From: GCA-003244245 sp035606945
Lineage (GTDB): Bacteria; Actinomycetota; Actinomycetes; Mycobacteriales; Pseudonocardiaceae
Length of the DNA stretch: 64,000 nt
Reading direction: 5' to 3'
Assembly (NCBI GenBank): GCA_035606945.1
Contig: DATNDR010000004.1
Coordinates: 1-64,000, forward strand
Of the stretch, positions 9,235 through 18,311 are shown one piece after another (positions within the stretch are counted from its first letter, which is position 1; every line of letters starts with the position of its first letter). The translations under genes and the position numbers were made by a program. The notes under the pieces were generated by a model. That model worked only from the letters and a program-made list of their open reading frames with translations. It was not told where the DNA came from and made no database searches.

Positions 9235-9302
9235 GCGTCGTGAACTCTGCGTCACCGCATATCTGCTCACTGCAAACGTCGGTACTGTCGAGTTCACGAC
9301 GC
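9235..9302. terminator. Inverted repeat after the hypothetical gene
   Basis: Perfect 13-bp arms GCGTCGTGAACTC (9235-9247) and GAGTTCACGACGC (9290-9302) enclose 42 nt. The element lies between two convergent genes, so a bidirectional terminator is the simplest reading, although the long loop and lack of a T-run are atypical. It could instead be a small palindromic repeat. Confidence 0.4.
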
Positions 9303-9325
9303 GCTACCTTTGCCGACGAATCTCT

Positions 9326-10012
9326 TCATGATCTGCGCCTTTGTGCTGGGTGGGCACGATCGCGCCCGGTGTGGAAGAAATCGATGGCCGTCTCGACCGA
9401 GGCCACCTCGTGGTGGCGCAGGACCGCCCCGAACGGGGCGTTCCAGAAGTCGTCACCTGGCGGCGGGCCGTCGAACGGGCCGACGTACAGGTAGGGCTGG
9501 GCAATGTGTACGTCGCCTGGCGAGGCGCCGTAGTTGATCCGCGCAGCGGTGACTCCGAGATCGAAATGTTCCGGCCACAGCTGCGCGCTGCTCGGTTCGT
9601 CGCCGGGAACCGCGGCGGCGAAGGCGGCCAGCGACTGCGCCCCGAGCTGGTACCAGTCCGCCAGCAACTGGGCCGCCTGCCGGTCGATCCGCAGCGGCGT
9701 GTCCGGCTCCAGTGGGGTAGCCGGGCGGTACACCTGCGCCGGCGCGCCGGGGGTGATCCCGGCGAAGTCGGCGACCTGCGCCACGGTGATGATCCGGGTG
9801 CGCTGCTGTTGCCCGTTGCGGGTAACCACGAACTCGTCGAGGTCCACCGCGAGCACGCGAGCGTCGGGCCCGAACGCGGGCGTCGTGAAACCGCCCGGGG
9901 CGGGTAGCAGACCGATGCGACCGGTGGCGGCGTGCCGGGCCGCGGAGAGCACATGCTCGGCCAGCCGGTGCCACCCGTCGCGGGTGGCGGGCAGTGTGTC
10001 GGGAAGGGTCAT
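9326..10012 (-). CDS. Conserved hypothetical protein
   Basis: A 228-residue soluble protein of unknown function with a likely mixed alpha/beta fold. Visible conserved-looking stretches are GRIGLLPAPGGFTTPAFG near residue 32, RVLAVDLDEFVVTRNGQ near 52 and a C-terminal aromatic-rich part (YLYVGPFDGPPPGDDFWN). No catalytic motif recognised and no signal peptide. Convergent with the upstream plus-strand gene and divergent from the M13 peptidase. Confidence 0.7.
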   Translation of the reverse strand: MTLPDTLPATRDGWHRLAEHVLSAARHAATGRIGLLPAPGGFTTPAFGPDARVLAVDLDEFVVTRNGQQQRTRIITVAQVADFAGITPGAPAQVYRPATPLEPDTPLRIDRQAAQLLADWYQLGAQSLAAFAAAVPGDEPSSAQLWPEHFDLGVTAARINYGASPGDVHIAQPYLYVGPFDGPPPGDDFWNAPFGAVLRHHEVASVETAIDFFHTGRDRAHPAQRRRS

Positions 10013-10090
10013 GCCGATCAGTATCGGTGCGCCGGTGCGCCGTTACGCCTCACCGGAGGTTGTCGGTGCCCTGGTCTATCGTCAGCCGAC

Positions 10091-12136
10091 GTGACTCGAT
10101 TTCGGTTGGTGCTTGCTGCGCTCACAGTGGCTCTGGTCTGGCTGGTGACGGCCTGCGCGGGCGCACCACCAGCACCACCAGCACCTCCGCTGGTGTCGGG
10201 GCTGCTGCTGTCCGGATACGACCGTGGCGTGCGCGTGCAGGACGATCTGTTCCAGTTCACCAACGGTCAGTGGCTGCGCACCACCGAAATCCCGGCCGAT
10301 CGGAGCAGGTACGGCGCGTTCGACGCGCTTGCCGAGAAGGCTGACAAAGACCTGCACACGATCATCGAGGACAGCGCGGCTCGCCACGCCGCAGCCGGCA
10401 CCCCTGATCAGCGAATTGGGGACTTCTACGCGAGCTTCATGGACACCGCGCACCTCGATGCGCTCGGGGCTGCTCCACTCAGGGCGTCGCTGGCCCGCAT
10501 CGACGCCCTCGCCAGCCCCACCGACATCCTGCGGTATTTCGCCGACAGCGGCCAAACCGGCACGCCCAGCCCCATCTCGCTGAGCATCGACCAGGATGCC
10601 CGCAACGCCAATGCGTACATACCCAGCGTCTCCCAATCCGGCCTGTCCATGCCCAATCGGGATTACTACCTGAAATCCGATCCGCAGTTCGTGACGCTAC
10701 GAGACCAGCTGCGGTCCTACGCGACGCGGGCGCTGGGGCTGGCCGGCGTCCCCGATCCGGCTGCCGAGGCCGACCGGATGCTCGCTGTGGAGAAGCGGCT
10801 GGCCGAGATCCAGTGGACCGCCGCGCAGGACCGCGACGCCACGGCGACCTACAACAAGTTCACCGTCGCCGACGCCACGGCACGCACTCCGGGGCTGGAC
10901 TGGCAGACCTACCTCGACACGGCCCGCGTGCATACTCCCGACTTCATCATTTCCGAACCCAGTTTCTTCACCGCGTTGGGCACCGCGCTGACCACCGTGC
11001 CGCTGGCGGACTGGAAGTCGTATCTGAGGTTCAGGCTCATCGACGACCTGTCCCCCTACCTGAGCAAGGACTTCGTCACCGCGCGCTTCGAGTTCCGCGG
11101 TCGTGACCTCGCGGGGCAGCAGGAGATGCGTCCCCGGTGGAAGCGCGGGGTCACTGCGGTCGATGACGCGATGGGCGATCTGCTCGGCCAGCGGTATGTG
11201 CAGCGACACTTTCCCCCGGACGCCAAGAAGCGAATCGACGCACTGATCGGCAAGCTGACCGACGCCTACCGCTCGTCCATCGACGGTCTGGACTGGATGA
11301 GCGACGCGACCAAAGCCGAAGCCAGGGACAAGCTCAGCAAGCTCGCCGTGAAGATCGGCTACCCGTCCAAGTGGAAGGATTACTCGAGGCTGACCGTCGC
11401 CCGCGACGACCTGGTGGGCAACGTGCTGCGCTCGGCGCAACTCGAATACCAGCGTGACCTCGACCGGCTCGGCAAACCGGTGGACCGGGAGGAATGGTTC
11501 ACCACACCGCAGACCGTCAATGCCTACTACAACCCGACCCGAAACGACATCACGTTCCCCGCCGCAATCCTGCAGCCACCGTTCTTCGACCCGAACGCCG
11601 ACGATGCGGTCAACTACGGCGGGATCGGTGCGGTAATCGGTCACGAGATCAGCCACGCGTTCGACGACCAGGGCCGCAAATTCGACGGGACCGGCAATCT
11701 GCGGGACTGGTGGACCCCGCAGGATGTGCAGCGGTTCACGGCCCGAACCCAAGCGCTGGCCGCACAGTATTCGGCCTACGAACCGTTGCCCGGTGAGCAC
11801 ATCAACGGTGAACTGACTCTCGGTGAGAACATCGCCGACCTGTCTGGCCTGACGGTGGCGCGGCGTGCCTATCAGCTGTCCCTCGCCGGCCGGCCGGCCC
11901 CGGTCCTGGACGGTTTCACCGGCGAGCAACGCTTCTTCCTCGGCTGGGCGCAGGTGTGGCGCGGCAAGACCCGGGACCAGGATCTGCGGTCACAGCTGTT
12001 GAGCGATCCGCACAGCCCGAATGAGTTCCGGGCCAACGGCGTGGTCAGCAACCTGCCCGAGTATTACGCCGCGTTCGACGTCAAGCCCGGCGACAAGCTG
12101 TTCCGCCCGCCCGACCAGCGCGTCAAAATCTGGTGA
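10091..12136 (+). CDS. M13 family zinc metallopeptidase, lipoprotein (neprilysin/PepO-like)
   Basis: A 681-residue secreted metalloendopeptidase. The first 22 residues form a signal peptide ending in a lipobox (LVTAC), so the protein is probably lipid-anchored outside the membrane. The M13 N-terminal domain precedes the catalytic domain, which has the zinc motif HEISHAF near residue 518 and the third-ligand motif ENIADLSGL near 578, plus the substrate-positioning NAYYNP. Length matches mycobacterial Zmp1 (about 660). I chose GTG 10091 because the signal peptide begins there; TATCGT at 10077-10082 could be a -10 for a near-leaderless mRNA. Likely cleaves peptides at the cell surface. Confidence 0.93.
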   Translation: MTRFRLVLAALTVALVWLVTACAGAPPAPPAPPLVSGLLLSGYDRGVRVQDDLFQFTNGQWLRTTEIPADRSRYGAFDALAEKADKDLHTIIEDSAARHAAAGTPDQRIGDFYASFMDTAHLDALGAAPLRASLARIDALASPTDILRYFADSGQTGTPSPISLSIDQDARNANAYIPSVSQSGLSMPNRDYYLKSDPQFVTLRDQLRSYATRALGLAGVPDPAAEADRMLAVEKRLAEIQWTAAQDRDATATYNKFTVADATARTPGLDWQTYLDTARVHTPDFIISEPSFFTALGTALTTVPLADWKSYLRFRLIDDLSPYLSKDFVTARFEFRGRDLAGQQEMRPRWKRGVTAVDDAMGDLLGQRYVQRHFPPDAKKRIDALIGKLTDAYRSSIDGLDWMSDATKAEARDKLSKLAVKIGYPSKWKDYSRLTVARDDLVGNVLRSAQLEYQRDLDRLGKPVDREEWFTTPQTVNAYYNPTRNDITFPAAILQPPFFDPNADDAVNYGGIGAVIGHEISHAFDDQGRKFDGTGNLRDWWTPQDVQRFTARTQALAAQYSAYEPLPGEHINGELTLGENIADLSGLTVARRAYQLSLAGRPAPVLDGFTGEQRFFLGWAQVWRGKTRDQDLRSQLLSDPHSPNEFRANGVVSNLPEYYAAFDVKPGDKLFRPPDQRVKIW

Positions 12137-12252
12137 GGGGTCTACATCGCGCGCTGACCAGCATCAATCCGGCATTTGGTGACGGTGGGTGTAAGGCGAA
12201 ACGAAACGGGCCATACGCTGGACCGGTGGACAACTTTCGCCGGGGACCTCGA

Positions 12253-13356
12253 ATGCCGCACCCGATGGTGTCAGTCTGGATCGCGGCGCTGACCCTGGTG
12301 ATCGTCTCCAGTTGCGGGGGTCAGAGCTCCTCGGTCGCTCCGAGCCCGTGGCCCACCCAGAACTCGCCGTCCGGCCCGCCCTCGGCAGCGGGCCCGAACC
12401 GGGCCGCTCCCCCTCCCTGCACCCGCACCGTCAGCCAGGCCGACGAGGTACGGCCGGCCTTGGACGCTGCCTCGCCGGGAACCACGCTGTGCTTCACCGG
12501 CGGGGGCCTGTCCGGCACCGATGTGACGGTGGCACGCTCGGGCGCGGCCGGCACGCCGATCACGCTGCGTTCCGATGGAGCGGCCGTGCGCAGCATCCAC
12601 ATCACCGCAGATCACGTCGCGGTCGAAGGCTTCACCGTCGCGGGTGGCGACGGGATCCTTCTCAAGGGCGCTGATCTGGCCGTTGACCACAACACCGTGC
12701 ACGACAGCCAGCGGGGTGGGATCACCTGCGAGCGGTGCCAAAGCTCGAGCATCGAATCCAACACAGTGCGCCACGTCGATACCGTTGGCATCTGGATCGA
12801 GGGGCAGCAGATCGAGGTCAGCCACAACACCGTGAGCGATATCCTGGCCCGCGACAACGGCGACGCCGACGGCATGCGGTTTTTCGGCAACGGTCACCGG
12901 ATTACCGAAAACACCATCACCGATATCTCCGCCCGCGGCTACGCCAACCCGCCACACCCGGATTGCTTCCAAACCTACGACGACAACAGCCCGCCTACCT
13001 TCGACGTCCTCATCGCGGGTAACACCTGCCGCAACGTCGATGCCCAGTGCCTGATCGCCACCGGCGACCAGCACGCCAATAGCGACGCCCCCACCAACGT
13101 CGCGTCAATCACCTTCGTGGACAACGCCTGCGCGAACAACGGCGCTCAAGCGGTGAACGTGCGCCGCTGGCCCAATGTCGAGATACGCGACAACAGGTTC
13201 TCTGGCCACAACGTGACTCGGGGAATCATCATCCTCAACGGTTCGACGGGGTGCGTTGTGATCGGCAACACCACCGACGGCGGCCGCCCTACGGTGGATA
13301 TCGACCACTCCTCCGAGCCGGGTTCCCAGGTGGAACACAACAGTCCCGGCCGATAG
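12253..13356 (+). CDS. Right-handed parallel beta-helix repeat lipoprotein
   Basis: A 367-residue secreted protein. A signal peptide with lipobox (VIVSSCGG) is followed by a low-complexity Pro/Ser/Gly linker and then right-handed beta-helix repeats typified by IHITADHVAVEGFTV, LAVDHNTVHDSQRGG and IEVSHNTVSDIL. Such folds occur in NosD-like and pectate-lyase-like proteins, usually binding or cleaving polysaccharide. Cys pairs (CERCQS; NTCRNVDAQC) could form disulfides. The start is uncertain: GTG 12226, ATG 12253 or ATG 12265 are all possible before the signal peptide. It lies 116 nt after the M13 gene and 17 nt before the next lipoprotein gene, so they may be cotranscribed. Confidence 0.8.
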   Translation: MPHPMVSVWIAALTLVIVSSCGGQSSSVAPSPWPTQNSPSGPPSAAGPNRAAPPPCTRTVSQADEVRPALDAASPGTTLCFTGGGLSGTDVTVARSGAAGTPITLRSDGAAVRSIHITADHVAVEGFTVAGGDGILLKGADLAVDHNTVHDSQRGGITCERCQSSSIESNTVRHVDTVGIWIEGQQIEVSHNTVSDILARDNGDADGMRFFGNGHRITENTITDISARGYANPPHPDCFQTYDDNSPPTFDVLIAGNTCRNVDAQCLIATGDQHANSDAPTNVASITFVDNACANNGAQAVNVRRWPNVEIRDNRFSGHNVTRGIIILNGSTGCVVIGNTTDGGRPTVDIDHSSEPGSQVEHNSPGR

Positions 13357-13373
13357 GTTGCTTGGGGCTGCTG

Positions 13374-14333
13374 ATGACCGATTTCGAGCACTACCTGGTC
13401 GGGGAGCACGTCGAGGACTTCCACGCTCGATTGATCAGCCGGCGGGAACTGTTGCGCCGGGTGACCCTGATCACCGGAAGTATCGCCGGCACCATGGTGC
13501 TGCTGGAGGTGGCGGGCTGCTCGAGCGAGCCGGCCGGGACGCGTCCCTCGCCACAGTCCCGCCAGACCAGCGCGCCGCACCCGTTCGCCACCCCACCTGC
13601 CCGGCCCACCACAGACGGGGTCACCGTACGGCCCGATGATCCTCGCATCACCGTCGCACCGATGACGGTGACCGGAGCGGACGGCACTTCGTTGATCAGC
13701 TATTTCGCCCAGCCGCGCAGCGGCACCGCGGCGGGTGGCGTGCTGGTGATTCACGAGAATCGTGGCCTGGTCGCGCATATCGAAGACGTGGTCCGCCGTG
13801 TTGCCACCGCGGGATTCAGTGCCGTCGCAGTTGACCTGCTGTCTCGCCAGGGCGGCGCCGGCACGCTCAGCGATCCGGCTGAGTATGCGGCCGCGTTGAG
13901 CAAGCAGGATCCCATGACGATGGTGTCCGACCTGCAACAGGCGCTGTCCGCGCTGTCGGCGGCCGGGGCCGGAGACCGGCTCGGCATCACGGGTTTCTGC
14001 TTCGGTGGCGGCATGACCTGGAACGCCCTCGCCGCCGGTACCCAGGTCAAGGCGGCGGTGCCCTTCTACGGCCCGCCGCCGAAGAACCTGGCCGGGCTGG
14101 CCACCACCCCGGCCGCAGTATTCGCCATCTATGCCGAGCGTGACACCCGGATCACCAGCTCGAAAGACCAGATCGAGCAACAGCTGCGCCGCACTGGCCG
14201 TCCGTACCGGATCACCGTCTACCCCGGTGTGGACCACGCGTTTCACAACGACACCGGCCCGCGCTACAACGCGACCCAGGCCGAAGCGGCCTGGGTCGCC
14301 ACCATCGAGTGGTTCCAGCGCTACCTGCCCTAG
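13374..14333 (+). CDS. Dienelactone hydrolase family protein, Tat lipoprotein
   Basis: A 319-residue alpha/beta hydrolase. The N-terminus shows a twin-arginine motif (SRRELLRR) and a lipobox (EVAGC), so the enzyme should be exported folded and lipid-anchored. The catalytic triad of the DLH family is visible: Cys in GFCFGGGM near residue 207, Asp in YAERDTRI and His in GVDHAFHND. The substrate is unknown; exported DLH-like proteins occur near envelope genes. The stop shares CTAG with the stop of the convergent antiporter remnant. Confidence 0.88.
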   Translation: MTDFEHYLVGEHVEDFHARLISRRELLRRVTLITGSIAGTMVLLEVAGCSSEPAGTRPSPQSRQTSAPHPFATPPARPTTDGVTVRPDDPRITVAPMTVTGADGTSLISYFAQPRSGTAAGGVLVIHENRGLVAHIEDVVRRVATAGFSAVAVDLLSRQGGAGTLSDPAEYAAALSKQDPMTMVSDLQQALSALSAAGAGDRLGITGFCFGGGMTWNALAAGTQVKAAVPFYGPPPKNLAGLATTPAAVFAIYAERDTRITSSKDQIEQQLRRTGRPYRITVYPGVDHAFHNDTGPRYNATQAEAAWVATIEWFQRYLP

Positions 14334-15443
14334 GCGGGGGTGGGGGTGGAGACCGGGGCGGGGGCGGTGTGCATGACGGCCAGGGCGATCGATCTGCACC
14401 GCCGCGACGATGAACGGCAGTGAAGTGGCCTGCAGGAACCCGGCCGCCATGGTGCGCCGCATGCCCAGCTGGGAGCGGTACAGCAGCGCGGGTAGCGCCC
14501 GCACCACGAACAGCGCGGCCAGGAACAGCGGTACCTGCAGCAATGTCGAGGACGACGCGAACAGCGCCTTGGCGTCGAACATCACCCCGCTGGTGACGAA
14601 GAACACCGGGATCAAAAACCCGTAGCCGATCGCGTCGAGCTTGACCTCGGTGTGCGGGTGCACGGTGGCCGCGTCGGCGTCGATCAGCCGCAGCACCGCT
14701 CCGGCCAGGAACGCCCCGAGAATCGCCTCGAAACCCAATCCCTGGGCCAGCGCGAGAAACGCGACGAGCAGCAGCGTGGCGAACCGGATCCGGATCTGCG
14801 CGGTGGTGTCCATCAGCTTGGCGAACACCCGCTCGGCGCGGGCGCTGCGCCCGGCCCGCATCAGCGCCACCGCCAGCAGCACCGCGACCAGCGCCAAGCC
14901 GGTCAGCAACAACAACCGCGCGGGCAGGCCGGTGGACTCCTCGGAGAACAACAGCGACAGCAGGATCACCGCGCCGAAGTCGGCGATCGACGCCGCGGCG
15001 ATGATCTGCTGGCCGGTGGCGCCGCCTAGCTGGCCGGAATCTTTGAGTACCGGCACCACCAGCCCCAGCGACGTGGAGCACAGGATGATCGCGATGAGCA
15101 GCGGCGCCGAGGCGAACCCGCCGGCCGCCAGCAGCAGCGCGACACCGACCGCGATCGCGAAGGACACTACGAATCCGGTCAGCGCCAGGGTCAGTGGCCG
15201 CCCGCGCAGCTTGTGCACGTCGATCTCCAGACCGGCCAGGAACAGCAGGAATGCCAGGCCGATCAGGGCGAGCACCTGGACCGGCGCGTCGACGTGCACC
15301 CAGCCCAGCAGCGAGGGGCCGAGCACGATGCCGGCCACGATCTCCAGCACGGGTGAGGGCACCCGCAATGCAGGCACGGCGTTGACCACCAGCGGTGCGA
15401 CGAACGCCACCACCACGATGATCAGCAGGTTGGTGAAGTGCAT
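14330..15443 (-). pseudogene. CPA2-type cation/proton antiporter (KefB/NapA-like) with C-terminal deletion and frameshift
   Basis: The reading frame from 15443 encodes about 350 residues of a CPA2 monovalent cation:proton antiporter, with the usual start NLLIIVVVAFVAPL, PSPVLEIVAGIVLGP, FLAGLEIDVHKLRG and a C-terminal LQATSLPFIVAAVQI. After Gln-Ile near 14390 the frame becomes basic and Pro/His-rich and is no longer antiporter. In the +1 frame the natural end is still visible (IALAVMHTAPAPV..., stop at 14330). The junction is ATCGATCG, so a deletion between two ATCG repeats that removed roughly the last membrane helix and changed the frame is likely. Without a stop, the frame reads antisense through the DLH gene to 13146. 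It is last in an operon with the flavoprotein and MFS genes. Confidence 0.75.
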
Positions 15444-15462
15444 CGCCAGCCACCTCGTTTTC

Positions 15463-16833
15463 TCAGGCGGGTAGGTCCGCGAGGGCGTCGAGCATCCCGC
15501 GGTGGAACGTCGGGTAGGCGTAGATCATCTGGCGCAGGGTGGTGACCGGCAGCCGGGCGTGCACCGCGAGGGTGAGCATGGACAGCACTTCACCCCCACG
15601 CGGGCCGACCGACGTCGCACCGACCAGCACGCCGCGGTCGGCATCGCACACCAGCTTGATCAGCCCTTCGTTGCCGGGGCCGTGGATGACGCCCCGGCTC
15701 GACGCCGGCACCGGCGCGCTGCCGGTGCGCACGTCCAGCCCGGCCGCGCGGGCAGCCGCCTCGGACAGCCCCACCGACCCGATCTCCGGATCGGTGAAGG
15801 TGACCCTGGGCAGCGCGGTGTAGTCGGCGGGATGCCCGGGGACGCCGAGGATGTCATCGGCGGCGACCCGGGCCTGGTACACGGCGAGGTGGGTGAACCC
15901 GCCGATGCCGGTGACGTCGCCGATCGCCCACAACCCGTCGGCGACCCGCATGCGGTCGTCGACGGCCACCGCGTGCGCTGACTCGTCTAGGCCCACCGAC
16001 GCCAGCCCGGTGCCGCGCAAGTGGGGACGCCGCCCGACGGCGACGAGCAGCTGCTCACCCTCGACCGTGTCGCCGTCATCCAGCTCAACGGTGGTGCAGT
16101 GCACGGACCGGGAGACCGCGACCGCGCGCCGCCCGGTACGCAGGATTAGCCCTTCGGCTGTCAACACCGCTGCGACCACTGCGCTGGCTTCCGGCTCTTC
16201 GGCCGGCACCAGCCGATCGGCGCCTTCCACCACGGTGACCGCCGACCCGAACCGGCTGAACGCCTGGGCCAGCTCGAGACCGATGGCACCACCACCGAGC
16301 ACGACCAGCGAACCGGGCGGCTCGGGAGCTTCGATCGCCTCCCGGTTGGTCCAGTAACCGGCCTCGGCCAGCCCCGGGATCGGTGGCCGGACCGGCGCGG
16401 AACCGGTAGCCAGCACCACGCCCACCGAGGCGGTGAACACCGTCTCACCGACCCGGACCCGCCGCGGCCCCACCATCGTCGCCTGGCCCCGGATGAACCG
16501 ACCACCGTGCTTTTCGAACCGCTGCACCGCGACGGTGTCGTCCCAGTTGTCGGTGGCCTCGGCGCGGATCCGATGGGCCACCGGGGCGTAGTCGGGATGC
16601 ACTTGGGCGGTGCCGGCGAGCTGGCCGACCCGCCCGGCCTCGGCGAGCGTCTCCGCCCCGCGAACGATCATCTTGCTGGGGATGCAGCCCCAGTACGGGC
16701 ACTCCCCGCCGACGAGATCGCGCTCGACGCCCAGCACGGTCAGCCCGGCATCGGCAAGCCGGGAGGCCACTTCCTCACCGCCGGGCCCCAGCCCGATCAC
16801 CACCACGTCCACGTCCTGCGCGATACCTGTCAC
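15463..16833 (-). CDS. FAD/NAD(P)-dependent disulfide oxidoreductase (class I)
   Basis: A 456-residue flavoprotein of the dihydrolipoamide dehydrogenase/mercuric reductase family. The FAD site VVVIGLGPGGEEVA is at the N-terminus, the redox disulfide in GGECPYWGCIPSK, the NAD(P) site in VVLGGGAIGLELAQ near residue 170, and the second FAD motif in LWAIGDVTGIGGF. The usual C-terminal HxHPT is replaced by YAYPTF, so the catalytic base His is missing; activity is therefore not standard lipoamide or mercury reduction. GTG 16833 starts the FAD-binding strand; the frame extends 18 codons further. It is 50 nt after the MFS gene and 19 nt before the antiporter. Confidence 0.88.
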   Translation of the reverse strand: MTGIAQDVDVVVIGLGPGGEEVASRLADAGLTVLGVERDLVGGECPYWGCIPSKMIVRGAETLAEAGRVGQLAGTAQVHPDYAPVAHRIRAEATDNWDDTVAVQRFEKHGGRFIRGQATMVGPRRVRVGETVFTASVGVVLATGSAPVRPPIPGLAEAGYWTNREAIEAPEPPGSLVVLGGGAIGLELAQAFSRFGSAVTVVEGADRLVPAEEPEASAVVAAVLTAEGLILRTGRRAVAVSRSVHCTTVELDDGDTVEGEQLLVAVGRRPHLRGTGLASVGLDESAHAVAVDDRMRVADGLWAIGDVTGIGGFTHLAVYQARVAADDILGVPGHPADYTALPRVTFTDPEIGSVGLSEAAARAAGLDVRTGSAPVPASSRGVIHGPGNEGLIKLVCDADRGVLVGATSVGPRGGEVLSMLTLAVHARLPVTTLRQMIYAYPTFHRGMLDALADLPA

Positions 16834-16883
16834 GGCTGATTGGAGCCTTCGAGCAGGGCTGCCGTTACACGTGATCGCGCGGT

Positions 16884-18143
16884 TCAACGAGCGGTCCGGG
16901 CGTCATAGCGCACGAAGGCCGGCACGAGCAGGACGAGCACCCCGATTCCGGCCAGGCAGGCCAGCCCGCCCGAGACGACCGACACCTGAGGGGTGAACGC
17001 AGTCGCCACCGCGCCCGCTTCCAGATCGCCCAGCCGCGGGCCACCCGTGACCACCACGATGAAGACCCCTTGCAACCGCCCCTGCATCCCCGGTGGGGTG
17101 GCGACCTGCAGGATCGTCGAGCGGTAGACCGCGCTGACGGTGTCGGCCGCGCCCGCGACCGCGAGCAGCAGCAACCCCAACCACAGCGTCGAGGCGAGCC
17201 CGAACACCGTGATCGCCACCCCCCACGCCGCGATCGAGATCACCACCCCGAGCCCGTGACGGTGCACCCGGGCGATGGCCCCACCCAGCAACGTGGCGAC
17301 GACCGCACCCACCGCGGGCGCGGCGTAGAGCAGGCCGGCAGTGCCGGCACCGCCGCTGTACCGGCGCTCGGCCAACGCGGGGAACAGCGACGTCGGACTC
17401 CCGAAGATCATCGCAATCAGGTCGGCGACGAACGTCATCAACACCACTCGGCGTGCTGCCAGGAAACGCAGGCCCTCCACGACCGAGGCCAGCCCGGCCC
17501 GCTGGGCGCCGGTACCCGGTGGCAGCGACGGCAGCCGTACCGCCGCGTAGAAGGCCCCCGCGAAGGACGCGACGTCGATCGCATACGCCCACCCGAAGCC
17601 ACCGGCGGCCACCGCGACCCCGGCCAGCACCGGCCCGGCGATGACGGTGAGCTGCATGCTGCCGAAGGACAGCGTGTTGGCCGCCGGCAGCTTCTCGGCC
17701 CGCACCAGTTGCGGGATGATCGCCCGCCGGGCCGGCGAGTCGACCGCCGCGAACGCCGACTGCACGGCGACGCACCCGAACAGCACGCTGACCCGGTTGA
17801 TGCCCAGCACCGCCTGGACCAGCAAGACAACGCTGACCAGCATCGTGCCGGTCGAGGTCAGCAACACCAGCTTGCGGCGATCGACCGCGTCCGCGATCGA
17901 CCCGCCGTAGAGCCCGAAGACCACCAGCGGGACGAAACCGGCGGCCCCGATCAATCCCACGTCCAGCGACGAACGGGTGATCGCGTACACCTGCAGTGGT
18001 ACCGCGACGCGGGTCACCTGCGTGCCGACCTGCGACACCGTCTGACCGGCGAACAACCGCCGGAAGGCCACCGACTCGCGCAGCGGCGATACATCGGAGG
18101 CGGCCGCCCGCAGGGCCCGACCGACCAGCGCGCCCAGTGCCAT
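16884..18143 (-). CDS. MFS transporter, EntS/MFS_3 type exporter
   Basis: A 419-residue major facilitator with about 12 membrane segments. The N-terminal LRESVAFRRLFAGQTVSQVG and the loop YGGSIADAVDRRKLVL (the MFS motif between helices 2 and 3) fit the enterobactin-exporter (EntS) branch, which exports small molecules. It is the first gene of a minus-strand operon with the flavoprotein and antiporter remnant. Divergent from the LuxR-family regulator 168 nt away, which might control it. Confidence 0.85.
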   Translation of the reverse strand: MALGALVGRALRAAASDVSPLRESVAFRRLFAGQTVSQVGTQVTRVAVPLQVYAITRSSLDVGLIGAAGFVPLVVFGLYGGSIADAVDRRKLVLLTSTGTMLVSVVLLVQAVLGINRVSVLFGCVAVQSAFAAVDSPARRAIIPQLVRAEKLPAANTLSFGSMQLTVIAGPVLAGVAVAAGGFGWAYAIDVASFAGAFYAAVRLPSLPPGTGAQRAGLASVVEGLRFLAARRVVLMTFVADLIAMIFGSPTSLFPALAERRYSGGAGTAGLLYAAPAVGAVVATLLGGAIARVHRHGLGVVISIAAWGVAITVFGLASTLWLGLLLLAVAGAADTVSAVYRSTILQVATPPGMQGRLQGVFIVVVTGGPRLGDLEAGAVATAFTPQVSVVSGGLACLAGIGVLVLLVPAFVRYDARTAR

Positions 18144-18311
18144 GTCCCACCCAGCGTCGCACGCGCTGCTCGATGTGGGCAGGCCTGCTTCGGGCTCCAG
18201 ACCACCGTGCTCGCCGACTGGCCCGCGGCTGGGCCATCACGGCGGCGCACCATCGCCGACTGATGTGACTCGTATCTTCCGCCGGGCGAATCGATCCGGG
18301 ACGCTCACGGT

